Assembly (NCBI GenBank): GCA_910579395.1
Contig: CAJTUC010000018.1
Location: 1-64,000 of the forward strand
Source: an uncultured Lachnospiraceae bacterium
GTDB taxonomy: Bacteria > Bacillota > Clostridia > Lachnospirales > Lachnospiraceae
DNA length: 64,000 nt
Direction: 5' to 3'
The notes below the pieces were generated by a model. It saw nothing but the letters and a program-made list of their open reading frames with translations, was not told the DNA's origin and did no database searches. Every line of letters begins with the position of its first letter. The first letter of the stretch is position 1. Shown here piece by piece: positions 50,980 through 58,902 of the stretch. The translations under genes and the position numbers were made by a program.

Positions 50980-52770
50980 ATGGCATTTGACGGGATTACC
51001 ATTGCAAGCATCACCAAAGAGTTAAATCAGAATTTAACAGGTGGCCGTATTTATAAAATCGCCCAGCCGGAATCGGATGAACTATTGCTGAAAATCAAGA
51101 ATAACGGTTCACAATACCGGCTGCTATTGTCTGCGGACGCCTCTCTGCCACTCGTTTATCTGACGAATAAAAATAAGCAGAGCCCGATGACCGCCCCCGG
51201 CTTCTGTATGCTGCTTCGGAAGCATTTACAGAATGCGAGAATTCTGGATATCACCCAGCCGGGACTGGAACGGATCATTCGAATCCGCCTGGAACATTTG
51301 AACGAAATGGGCGACCTGTGTCAAAAAACGCTCGTTATTGAAATTATGGGAAAGCACAGCAATCTCATTTTCTGCAATGAAGATACGATCATCGACAGTA
51401 TCAAGCACATTTCCGGCATAGTCAGCTCTGTGCGGGAAGTTCTGCCGGGCCGGGAATATTTCATTCCGCAGACACAGGACAAGCAGAATCCCCTCGCTTT
51501 TATCGGAGGAACCGGCATATCCGTCTGCTATGGAGAACCAGCGTACGGCATTCATCTCACCAAACAGGACTTTGTGAACAGACTGACTTCCATGCCTATG
51601 CCCTTGTATAAAGCGCTCTACTGCGCCTATACCGGTCTTTCTCCCGTCATGGCACAGGAAATCTGTTTCCGCGCCGGCCTTGACGGCGACATACCCGGAA
51701 GCGCACAGGATGCGGAAGCCCTGGAAAAACTCTATGAAGTTTTTCTTTCTCTTTTAAAACAGATTACCGCCGGAGACTTTGCTCCAAATATCATCTATGA
51801 CAAAAAGACACCGATTGAATTCGCGGCGCTGCCCCTGACTCTCTATGCGGATAAGGAAGCCGTTCCTTTCGACTCTATCAGCGAAGTGCTGGAGCATTAT
51901 TATGAAGAAAAAAATGTGCTCACAAGAATACGCCAGAAATCAGCCGACCTGCGGAAAATCGTACAGACGGCACTGGAGCGGAATATCAAGAAGTACGATA
52001 TACAAAGAAAACAGATGCAGGACACCGAAAAACGGGAGAAATACCGCATCTACGGCGAGCTGCTGAACACCTACGGCTATAACGTAGAGCCCGGCGCAAA
52101 ATCCATGGAAGCGCTGAACTATTATACGAACGAAATGATTACGATTCCGTTAGACGATACGCTGAGCCCCTCCGAAAACGCCAAAAAATATTTCGACAAA
52201 TACGGAAAGCTGAAACGCACCTTTGAAGCGCTTTCAGAATTGACCATAGAAGTCAAAGACGAGATTGAACATCTCGAATCCATCGCAGCTGCCCTGGATA
52301 TCGCTTTGCAGGAAGAAGATCTGGTACAGATCAAGGAGGAATTGATCGAGAGCGGCTATATCCGCAGAAAAGGCGGAAATAAGAAAGCCAGGATTACAAG
52401 TAAGCCTTTTCACTATATCAGTTCCGACGGCTTCCATATCTATGTAGGCAAAAACAATTATCAGAACGACGAGCTGACCTTCAAAACGGCCACCGGCAAT
52501 GACTGGTGGTTCCATGCCAAAGGTATGCCCGGCTCCCATGTCATTGTCAAAACAGAAGGAAAAGAACTGCCCGACCGGACTTTTGAAGAAGCGGCAAGAC
52601 TGGCAGCCTATTATTCCAAAGGGCGTGAACAGGAAAAAGTGGAAATCGACTATCTTCAAAAGAAGAACGTTAAGAAACCGAACGGCGCCAAACCGGGATT
52701 TGTCGTCTACTATACGAACTTCTCCATGGCCATCGACTCCGATATCTCCGGACTGGAACAAATAAAATAA
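50980..52770 (+). CDS. rqcH: Ribosome quality control factor RqcH (NFACT)
   Basis: 596 residues from ATG 50980 (aaagga 9 nt ahead). N-terminal NFACT-N domain (MAFDGITIASITKELNQNLT; GRIYKIAQPESDELLLKI), long central coiled coil and the NFACT-R domain (DWWFHAKGMPGSHVIVKTE). RqcH binds split 50S subunits with stalled peptidyl-tRNA and adds alanine tails. In older annotations the same family is called fibronectin-binding protein. Divergent from yicC. Confidence 0.95.
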   Translation: MAFDGITIASITKELNQNLTGGRIYKIAQPESDELLLKIKNNGSQYRLLLSADASLPLVYLTNKNKQSPMTAPGFCMLLRKHLQNARILDITQPGLERIIRIRLEHLNEMGDLCQKTLVIEIMGKHSNLIFCNEDTIIDSIKHISGIVSSVREVLPGREYFIPQTQDKQNPLAFIGGTGISVCYGEPAYGIHLTKQDFVNRLTSMPMPLYKALYCAYTGLSPVMAQEICFRAGLDGDIPGSAQDAEALEKLYEVFLSLLKQITAGDFAPNIIYDKKTPIEFAALPLTLYADKEAVPFDSISEVLEHYYEEKNVLTRIRQKSADLRKIVQTALERNIKKYDIQRKQMQDTEKREKYRIYGELLNTYGYNVEPGAKSMEALNYYTNEMITIPLDDTLSPSENAKKYFDKYGKLKRTFEALSELTIEVKDEIEHLESIAAALDIALQEEDLVQIKEELIESGYIRRKGGNKKARITSKPFHYISSDGFHIYVGKNNYQNDELTFKTATGNDWWFHAKGMPGSHVIVKTEGKELPDRTFEEAARLAAYYSKGREQEKVEIDYLQKKNVKKPNGAKPGFVVYYTNFSMAIDSDISGLEQIK

Positions 52771-52788
52771 CATATGTATTGCAAAAAG

Positions 52789-52880
52789 GTAACGGTCCGG
52801 CGGCTGAACCGTTACATAAAAAGAACTTCTCAGCGCTTTGCTGTCAGGCAGAGCGCTTTAGAAGTTCTCTTCGCACTTTT
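52789..52880 (-). terminator. Double hairpin between rqcH and the coat gene
   Basis: gtaacggt/accgttac (52789-52815) is followed by AGAACTTCT-c-AGCGCT (52822-52837) pairing with AGCGCT-tt-AGAAGTTCT (52852-52868). T-runs lie on both sides (minus strand after 52822; plus strand 52875-52880), so it should stop both converging transcripts. The second hairpin is a relative of the arm in the element at 5651-5735. Confidence 0.75.
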
Positions 52881-53152
52881 TAAATCGTTTTCTCGGTAAA
52901 CAGAGACTTCACATGGTCAATCTCCGCCTGTGTGGCTTTTGCAGCCGGCACATAATAGGACTTTTCTCTGGCGATCTGATACAACTCCTCCTGAGACTGT
53001 TCACAGGCATTTCTGAACTGTTTCAACGTCATCTTCAATTCTTTATTCTCTGTCTGGGGAATCATTTCACCGAAACGGACCAGTTCGCCGTTGATTCCCG
53101 TCAACGTATCTGCTACCATTGTTTTTTCCTGCATTTGCATCTTAACATCCAC
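52880..53152 (-). CDS. CotF-like spore coat protein
   Basis: 90 residues: MQMQEKTMVADTLTGINGEL, TLKQFRNACEQSQEELYQIA and REKSYYVPAAKATQAEID. The pattern 'Q..C...Q..L..IA...GYYVPA' is that of the CotF/coat F family found on spores of Bacillus and Clostridia. A small helical, ferritin-like protein. It follows a second small coat-like gene after 47 bp. An ATG at 53140 is an alternative start. Confidence 0.8.
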   Translation of the reverse strand: MDVKMQMQEKTMVADTLTGINGELVRFGEMIPQTENKELKMTLKQFRNACEQSQEELYQIAREKSYYVPAAKATQAEIDHVKSLFTEKTI

Positions 53153-53199
53153 CTTTCCTGTTTCATAGACAGATTGAAAGTATTTATTCGATCAACCTG

Positions 53200-53385
53200 T
53201 TAACGCAAAAATTCCATTAACTGCTGCTTGTTCTGCATTGCGGATTTCGCTCCTTTTTCGAAGAACTGCTTCACCTGTGCATCACTCGCACATTCCGCAT
53301 ACTCTTTCATTTTGCAGTGTGTTACGTCATAGCCGCCCATAAGATGGCGAAGATTTTGTAATTCAAGTTCTGATAAATTTGCCAC
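53200..53385 (-). CDS. Small CotF-associated spore coat protein
   Basis: 61 residues: MANLSELELQNLRHLMGGYD, KMKEYAECASDAQVKQFFEK and AMQNKQQLMEFLR. Its first half resembles the start of coat F proteins (LTELELQNLRH) and it is normally encoded beside them; the pair seems to be a split two-helix bundle. Probably expressed late in the mother cell. No sigma-K or sigma-E promoter was recognised with confidence. Confidence 0.75.
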   Translation of the reverse strand: MANLSELELQNLRHLMGGYDVTHCKMKEYAECASDAQVKQFFEKGAKSAMQNKQQLMEFLR

Positions 53386-53454
53386 TTTAGATTCCCTCCT
53401 GATTTTTTTATGCGGAATTAGTATTTGTATTCAGAAAAGAATTATACATTCTAT

Positions 53455-53492
53455 TGACAAAATAAGCTGAAAAATCATACATTTTTCAGCTT
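53455..53492 (-). terminator. Hairpin at the end of the SpoVB-like gene
   Basis: AAGCTGAAAAAT (53464-53475) pairs perfectly with ATTTTTCAGCTT (53481-53492). The stop codon of the gene lies at the base of the stem. On the minus strand attttgt follows. Confidence 0.6.
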
Positions 53493-55128
53493 ATCGTAAT
53501 AAGTGCATTTTTTTTGCAATGTGTACCAGCATGGCACCCTTGGGAAAGGACTTCAATTCCGCTTCGTTGACCGCCCCCATTCGGATGACCAGCACAAAGT
53601 AAACGACCACAGCAACACCAAGCGCTATCACAAGGGAAATCCGGTTCAGTTTAATGAGATAATAAACGCCTTGATAAGCGCCATACGCAGCTGCTCCCAT
53701 CCAGCAGGCCGCAAGCCCGGGAAGAAGATAAGTTTTAACGATATCTTCCCGATATCCCAGATACTTTTTGACCGCAGCATGGTTTAGAATACACATCAGC
53801 AGTGAATAGGCAATATTGGCAATTGCCAGTGCATAAAGATTCAAATCCGTATAGAAAAGGAGTGCAGCTAAAATCCCGATCTGTACGACGAGTGCGATGA
53901 CCGCATGAATCACCGGGGTATTGACCTTGCCGATTCCCTGTAGAACCGCATTGGTCAGGGTAGAAAGTCCCGACAGAATAACGGTGACAGCCAGCACACG
54001 AAGCACGTTTGACGCCATATCCAGCGCCTCTTTCTGCGGATAGATGAACTGCACGACCGGCCTTGCCAGCACCATCAAGCCAACCGCCGACGGAATAGCT
54101 AACATCATCGTTATCCGGGTCGCCTGATTGACCTTACGCCGTGTCTCCTTCTCCTTATGTGTCGCAAAAGTCGCGGAAACTCCCGGCAGCGATGCAGAAG
54201 ACATCGCCGACGACAACGCGATCGGAATATTGACGATCGACATCGCCTGCGTCGCAAAAATACCATACTGAATCGCCGCCATGGACTCTTCCAGCCCCTT
54301 GACATCGATCATGATGTTATTATAAATTTTCATATTGACGACCGTCGAGCAGTTATATACAAAGGTACTTAAAATAAAAGGTGTTACGGTTGTGATAATG
54401 ACTTTGAAAATTTCCTGATAGCTTTCCTGATGTCTGGAATGGTCACGCTCCACTCTTTTGCGGATAATGTCTTTGTTCAGGCTGTACATACCGAACATGA
54501 ACAAAAGCGCAATCAGGACACCGGCTCCCGTACCGAGCGCACTGCCGGACGCACCGTAAATTGCCTTCGTCGTCTCACTTTCATTTTTTACAGTCCCAAT
54601 CAGCAGATAGGCCGCAAGGATACTGACGCCTGCATTTAAGATCTGCTCCAGGATTTGGGAAATAGAAGTATGCGCCATGGAGCCGTGCGCCTGAAAATAC
54701 CCCCGCAGTACACCAAGCAGACCGGAAAAGAATATCGTCGGTGCAAAGACACGCAGTACCGGAATGGAATTGGGCATATCGGATACCAACAGGGGAGCCG
54801 CAAAAAAAGTGACCAAAGACGCTACACCGCCCACGACCAGAACGTAAATGAGCGCACACTGAAATACCCTCTGGGCATTTCGATATTCCTTATAAGCCAG
54901 CCGCTGTGCGATGACTTTAGAAATGGCAGAGGGTATACTATACGAAGAAACCAATAAAATAATGGTATAAATATTAATGGCGCTGCTATAATAACCGTTT
55001 CCTTCCAGCCCGATGATACTGGTCAGGGGGCTTCTGTATATCAGGCCAATGATTTTAACGATAATGCCGGCGGCAGCAAGAATGCCGGCTTGAAGCACAA
55101 AACTATCTTTTTTCTTTTGTTGTGCCAT
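53491..55128 (-). CDS. SpoVB-like polysaccharide/lipid flippase
   Basis: 545 residues with about 14 membrane helices, in the MOP superfamily. LQAGILAAAGIIVKIIGLIY, SYSIPSAISKVIAQRLAYKE and VLQGIGKVNTPVIHAVIALV match the SpoVB/YtgP/MurJ-like branch. It probably flips lipid-linked precursors for cell wall, cortex or an exopolysaccharide. It begins 28 bp after glgA ends. Differs from the shorter relative at 33541-34902, so the two are old paralogues. Confidence 0.87.
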   Translation of the reverse strand: MAQQKKKDSFVLQAGILAAAGIIVKIIGLIYRSPLTSIIGLEGNGYYSSAINIYTIILLVSSYSIPSAISKVIAQRLAYKEYRNAQRVFQCALIYVLVVGGVASLVTFFAAPLLVSDMPNSIPVLRVFAPTIFFSGLLGVLRGYFQAHGSMAHTSISQILEQILNAGVSILAAYLLIGTVKNESETTKAIYGASGSALGTGAGVLIALLFMFGMYSLNKDIIRKRVERDHSRHQESYQEIFKVIITTVTPFILSTFVYNCSTVVNMKIYNNIMIDVKGLEESMAAIQYGIFATQAMSIVNIPIALSSAMSSASLPGVSATFATHKEKETRRKVNQATRITMMLAIPSAVGLMVLARPVVQFIYPQKEALDMASNVLRVLAVTVILSGLSTLTNAVLQGIGKVNTPVIHAVIALVVQIGILAALLFYTDLNLYALAIANIAYSLLMCILNHAAVKKYLGYREDIVKTYLLPGLAACWMGAAAYGAYQGVYYLIKLNRISLVIALGVAVVVYFVLVIRMGAVNEAELKSFPKGAMLVHIAKKMHLLR

Positions 55129-55156
55129 ATTTCGTTTCCATCCATCCTTTTGCTGT

Positions 55157-56602
55157 CTAACCGATCAGCCAGTCATACATTTCCTGATACTTTTTCGCGG
55201 ATACATGCCATGAGAAATCGGCCGCCATAGCGCGGTCAACAATCTTGTTCCATTCCCTTTTCTTATCATAATAAATGCGTTCCGCATAGCGGATCGTATC
55301 AAGCATTTCATGTGCATTGTAATTGACAAAACTGAATCCGGTTCCGGTGCTCTCATATTCATTATACGGCTCTACCGTATCTTTTAACCCGCCGGTCTCC
55401 CGGACGATCGGAACCGTACCGTAACGCAGCGACATCAACTGGCTTAAACCGCAGGGCTCAAACAGAGACGGCATCAGAAACGCATCGCTCGCCGCATAAA
55501 TCTTATGGGACAGTGCATCCGAATAATAAATATTGGCCGAAACTTTTCCATGATATTTCCAGTCAAAATGACGGAACATATTCTCATACTGCTCCTCACC
55601 GGTTCCGAGCACAACAATCTGTACATTGTCCCGGCAAAGTTCATCCATCACATAGGCAATCAGGTCAAAGCCCTTCTGTCCTGTCAAACGTGACACGATA
55701 CCGATCATCATCGTCCTGTCATCCTGATTCAATCCCAATTCCGCCTGAAGGGCATGTTTATTTTTTACTTTTTCCTTCCGGAAATTGACTGCATTATAAG
55801 GATGCTCAATATTCTTATCCGTTTCCGGATTGAAATCATCATAGTCAATGCCATTAACGATACCGCGCAGGTCGTTCGTTCTGGCGCAGAGCAGGCCGTT
55901 TAATCCCTCTCCGTAAAATTCTGTCTTGATTTCTTCCGCATAAGTATCGCTGACCGTCGTGATTGCATCGGCATAAACAAGACCGCCCTTTAACAGATTG
56001 GCATCTTTATAGGCTTCCAGTTTATCAGCCGTAAAGAAATATTCCGGGAGTCCGGTAATCTCCCTAACTTCCTTGACACTCCATTTTCCCTGAAATTTCA
56101 GATTATGAATCGTCATGACTGTCTTGATGCCGCGGTAGAATTCTCCACCCTGGAACCGTTCTTTTAAATAGACCGGAATCAGGCCCGTCTGCCAGTCGTG
56201 GCAGTGAATCAGGTCAGGCTTGAAATCAATGACCGGCAAAATGGAAAGTGCAGCTTTACAAAAATATGCGTATTTCTCAATTTCAAACAAAGCATTATCG
56301 CTATACGGCTTAAATCCGTTAAAAAAGGATTCGTTATCAATAAAATAATACTTTACGCCGTCCACTTCCGCTTCAAGAATACCCACATATTCATTTTTCC
56401 AATGAAAGTCCATATAAAAATGAGTTCTGTACTTCAATAAATCTTTCATCTTCTGCGACATACAGGTATATTTGGGAAGGATCACCCTCACATCAAAATA
56501 CTGCTTGTCGATACATTTGGGTAAAGAACCGACAACGTCCGCCAAGCCCCCGGTCTTGATAAATGGTACACCTTCCGACGCAACAAACAAAATCTTCTTC
56601 AT
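55157..56602 (-). CDS. glgA: Glycogen synthase, ADP-glucose type
   Basis: 481 residues from ATG 56602 (ggaggg 7 nt ahead; MKKILFVASEGVPFIKTGGL). KTGGLADVVGSLPK is the ADP-glucose binding loop; LIHCHDWQTGLIPVYL and MPSLFEPCGLSQLMSLRYGT are the GT5 signatures. It extends alpha-1,4-glucan; spore formers use glycogen as reserve for sporulation. No other glg genes are in the window. Upstream lies the tandem hairpin array. Confidence 0.96.
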   Translation of the reverse strand: MKKILFVASEGVPFIKTGGLADVVGSLPKCIDKQYFDVRVILPKYTCMSQKMKDLLKYRTHFYMDFHWKNEYVGILEAEVDGVKYYFIDNESFFNGFKPYSDNALFEIEKYAYFCKAALSILPVIDFKPDLIHCHDWQTGLIPVYLKERFQGGEFYRGIKTVMTIHNLKFQGKWSVKEVREITGLPEYFFTADKLEAYKDANLLKGGLVYADAITTVSDTYAEEIKTEFYGEGLNGLLCARTNDLRGIVNGIDYDDFNPETDKNIEHPYNAVNFRKEKVKNKHALQAELGLNQDDRTMMIGIVSRLTGQKGFDLIAYVMDELCRDNVQIVVLGTGEEQYENMFRHFDWKYHGKVSANIYYSDALSHKIYAASDAFLMPSLFEPCGLSQLMSLRYGTVPIVRETGGLKDTVEPYNEYESTGTGFSFVNYNAHEMLDTIRYAERIYYDKKREWNKIVDRAMAADFSWHVSAKKYQEMYDWLIG

Positions 56603-56638
56603 GAAATAACCCTCCAATATAGCCATTTTGAAAAAATA

Positions 56639-56815
56639 CAGCTCCATACGAAGCCCCTGATCTAACAGATGCGCCTCCCATTGAATCCTCTGCTTCCGGA
56701 AATAGCTCCTTCGGAACTATTTTCACAGAAACAGCATCCATTGAAGCTGCTTCTACAGACACGGCTCCCATTGGAGCCGTTTCTACAGATATGGTTTCCA
56801 ATGGAACCATTTCTG
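56639..56815 (-). repeat. Tandem array of 30-nt hairpin units upstream of glgA
   Basis: About six units of 27-33 nt follow each other. The inner ones are atggtttcc-aat-ggaaccat, acggctccc-att-ggagccgt, acagcatcc-att-gaagctg and atagctcc-ttc-ggaactat, joined by ttctacaga-like linkers. The units differ, but the two sides of each hairpin change together. The minus strand also has an open frame with a ten-residue period (for example TAPMGAVSVE, AASMDAVSVK). Confidence 0.75.
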
Positions 56816-56870
56816 TTATTATACAGCATTTCCCACGGTATTAAAAGGATTAATTTCCATTAATTGTTCA

Positions 56871-57398
56871 TTAATTCATATAGCCCCGATATTGCAGGCG
56901 AATTTTATCCGCAATCAGCGCAATGAACTCGGAATTGGTCGGTTTTCCTTTTCCGGTGTTGATGGTATAACCGAACAGAGAATCCAGTGTTTCCATCTTT
57001 CCCCGTGACCATGCCACTTCTATTGCATGACGGATGGCACGTTCCACACGGCTTGGCGTCGTCTGGTATTTATTTGCGATCGTCGGATAGAGAACCTTTG
57101 TAATGGAACCCAGCATTTCCACATCCTCTACCGACATCATAATGGCTTCCCTCAGATACTGATAGCCTTTGATATGTGCCGGTACACCGATTTCATGTAT
57201 CATATTGGTAACATCTTTTTCCAGATCATGAACTGTTGTTTCTTTTACCGTATCACTCATCTTTGACGGATCACTTCCCGCCGCACCGGATGGTACGGTG
57301 ATCATAATTTGAAATTCTTTATCGCCGCTCATGAGATTATTCAAAATCTGATATACCTTTTCATTATCTCTTGTTACCGTTAAATTTAATTGTTCCAT
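56871..57398 (-). CDS. spo0A: Spo0A-like protein lacking most of the receiver domain
   Basis: 175 residues instead of about 260-280. The C-terminal 115 residues are a full Spo0A effector domain: IGVPAHIKGYQYLREAIMMS, VLYPTIANKYQTTPSRVERA and IRHAIEVAWSRGKMETLDSL, including the recognition helix. The N-terminal 38 residues (LTVTRDNEKVYQILNNLMSG) align with beta1-alpha1-beta2 of a receiver, but the segment with the phospho-acceptor Asp, the conserved Thr and Lys is missing; the linker SDPSKMSDTVKETTVHDLEK follows directly. A good Shine-Dalgarno (ggagg) stands 6 nt before the ATG, and no frame upstream continues it. Located directly after spoIVB, the normal place of spo0A. Confidence 0.85.
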   Translation of the reverse strand: MEQLNLTVTRDNEKVYQILNNLMSGDKEFQIMITVPSGAAGSDPSKMSDTVKETTVHDLEKDVTNMIHEIGVPAHIKGYQYLREAIMMSVEDVEMLGSITKVLYPTIANKYQTTPSRVERAIRHAIEVAWSRGKMETLDSLFGYTINTGKGKPTNSEFIALIADKIRLQYRGYMN

Positions 57399-57442
57399 AA
57401 GAATCCTCCATTTTTGCTTCTATTTGGCACGATACTAAGAAT

Positions 57443-57471
57443 ATTATAAACAATACGGAAGACCTATGGAA
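57443..57471 (-). promoter_or_regulatory. Possible promoter of the spo0A-like gene
   Basis: Minus-strand TATAAT (57443-57448) with a weak TTCCAT (57466-57471) 17 bp upstream, about 45 bp before the ATG. No clear 0A box was seen. Confidence 0.4.
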
Positions 57472-57514
57472 TATTTAGTCATCGCCCCAGCGTTCCGCCG
57501 CAGCTCACTCATAC

Positions 57515-58798
57515 TTACTGGACCAGCATATTTTCAATAAAAATACCGTATCCGCTGGCCGAATCCTGGACCAGCACATGTGTCACCGCTCCGACCAGTT
57601 TCCCGTTCTGAATGATCGGACTGCCGCTCATCCCCTGAATGATTCCCCCTGTCAGGGCAAGCAGCTCTTCATCGGTAATCTTAATGACCAGCCCACGGTT
57701 GATATTCCCCTCTTCCAGATGAAGCTCTTCGATCACGATATCATAGTATTGGGGTTCTCCGGTCACAGAGCAGATAATCTGGGCCGGTCCGATCACAACT
57801 TCCTGTTTTAAGGCGATGGGAATTGGAGCAAAGGAAGTCTGCTGTACGATTTCTTCTTTACAGACGCCGAAAATACCCTCCGCTGTATTTTCCGTAATCT
57901 CGCCTATAATATTTTCATTTTCATATTCGATATAACCGGTCAGCTCACCCGGTGAACCGTCCTCCCCTCTCGTAATCCCTATGATCTCCGTTTTATATAA
58001 AGCGCCCTCCTCCAACAGCATCAGAGTGGAAGTATCCACATCATTGATTCCATGTCCGAGCGCACCAAACGTTTCATCTGTATCCACATAAGTCAGTGTT
58101 CCGATTCCCTGTGCATTATCCCGTATCCAGATACCGAGTTTCCATTCTCCATTTGGATTTCCTTCGGGTTTTATCTTCACTTCTGTAATTTCTTCCCCGC
58201 GCCGCAGCGTCATGATCATTTCTTTTCCCTCCGAATCCGCTACCATCTGCACGAACTGTTTCTTGTTCTCCACCTTTTCCCCGTTCACATCCAGAATATA
58301 GTCGCCCGTCTGCAAAATGTATTTGGCCGGAGATATCGTCTCTCCCTTCTCATTCTCAAATTCCCCGATACCAACGACCAGAACGCCGCTCGTTTTCACA
58401 TAAATGCCGATTGGTATACCGGAAGGCATCAGCGTCTTATCCTGAATCACCTGAATATCTACACTTTTATAAGGCAGGATTCCAAACAGCTTCAGGTCCA
58501 TTTTATAATGGTCGATCTGATTGGCTTTGACCGTCACTCCACCGGAAAAATCAACATGAAGGCTCTCCACTCCGGTAGAAATGCTTTCTACCGCTTCTTC
58601 CTGATAAATTTCCCCCGAAACCGGCACATGAAAATCCAGTTCCTGTTCAATTCCCGCACGAATCTTGATCGTGGAGGGTACCTTTCTCCAATAATCAATA
58701 TATATTGTCACCATAAGCGCGATCAATCCGCCTGCCAGTATGATATATAAAAATCTGCGATATCTCTTTATTTTCAAATCATGATCAGTCATTTCCAT
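57515..58798 (-). CDS. spoIVB: SpoIVB serine peptidase
   Basis: 427 residues from ATG 58798 (gaaagga 2-8 nt ahead). A membrane helix (FLYIILAGGLIALMVTIYID), a PDZ domain (PAKYILQTGDYILDVNGEKV; MTLRRGEEITEVKI) and a peptidase S55 domain with His in FGALGHGINDVDTSTLM and Ser in GIIQGMSGSPIIQNGKLVGA. SpoIVB is secreted from the forespore to trigger sigma-K processing. In Clostridia its presence before spo0A is conserved. Confidence 0.96.
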   Translation of the reverse strand: MEMTDHDLKIKRYRRFLYIILAGGLIALMVTIYIDYWRKVPSTIKIRAGIEQELDFHVPVSGEIYQEEAVESISTGVESLHVDFSGGVTVKANQIDHYKMDLKLFGILPYKSVDIQVIQDKTLMPSGIPIGIYVKTSGVLVVGIGEFENEKGETISPAKYILQTGDYILDVNGEKVENKKQFVQMVADSEGKEMIMTLRRGEEITEVKIKPEGNPNGEWKLGIWIRDNAQGIGTLTYVDTDETFGALGHGINDVDTSTLMLLEEGALYKTEIIGITRGEDGSPGELTGYIEYENENIIGEITENTAEGIFGVCKEEIVQQTSFAPIPIALKQEVVIGPAQIICSVTGEPQYYDIVIEELHLEEGNINRGLVIKITDEELLALTGGIIQGMSGSPIIQNGKLVGAVTHVLVQDSASGYGIFIENMLVQ

Positions 58799-58842
58799 GT
58801 TCCTTTCTCCGCTGTTTTCAATCGGTGTCCGCCGGGCACACC

Positions 58843-58870
58843 AAAAAAGAACATACAAATTTGTATGTCC
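58843..58870 (-). terminator. Terminator between recN and spoIVB
   Basis: ACATACAAATTTGTATGT (58851-58868) is a perfect palindrome, and on the minus strand six T follow at once. It separates the DNA-repair transcript from the sporulation gene. Confidence 0.82.
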
Positions 58871-58902
58871 TTTCTAGTATGTGAAAAAACTTTGATTTTA
58901 AT

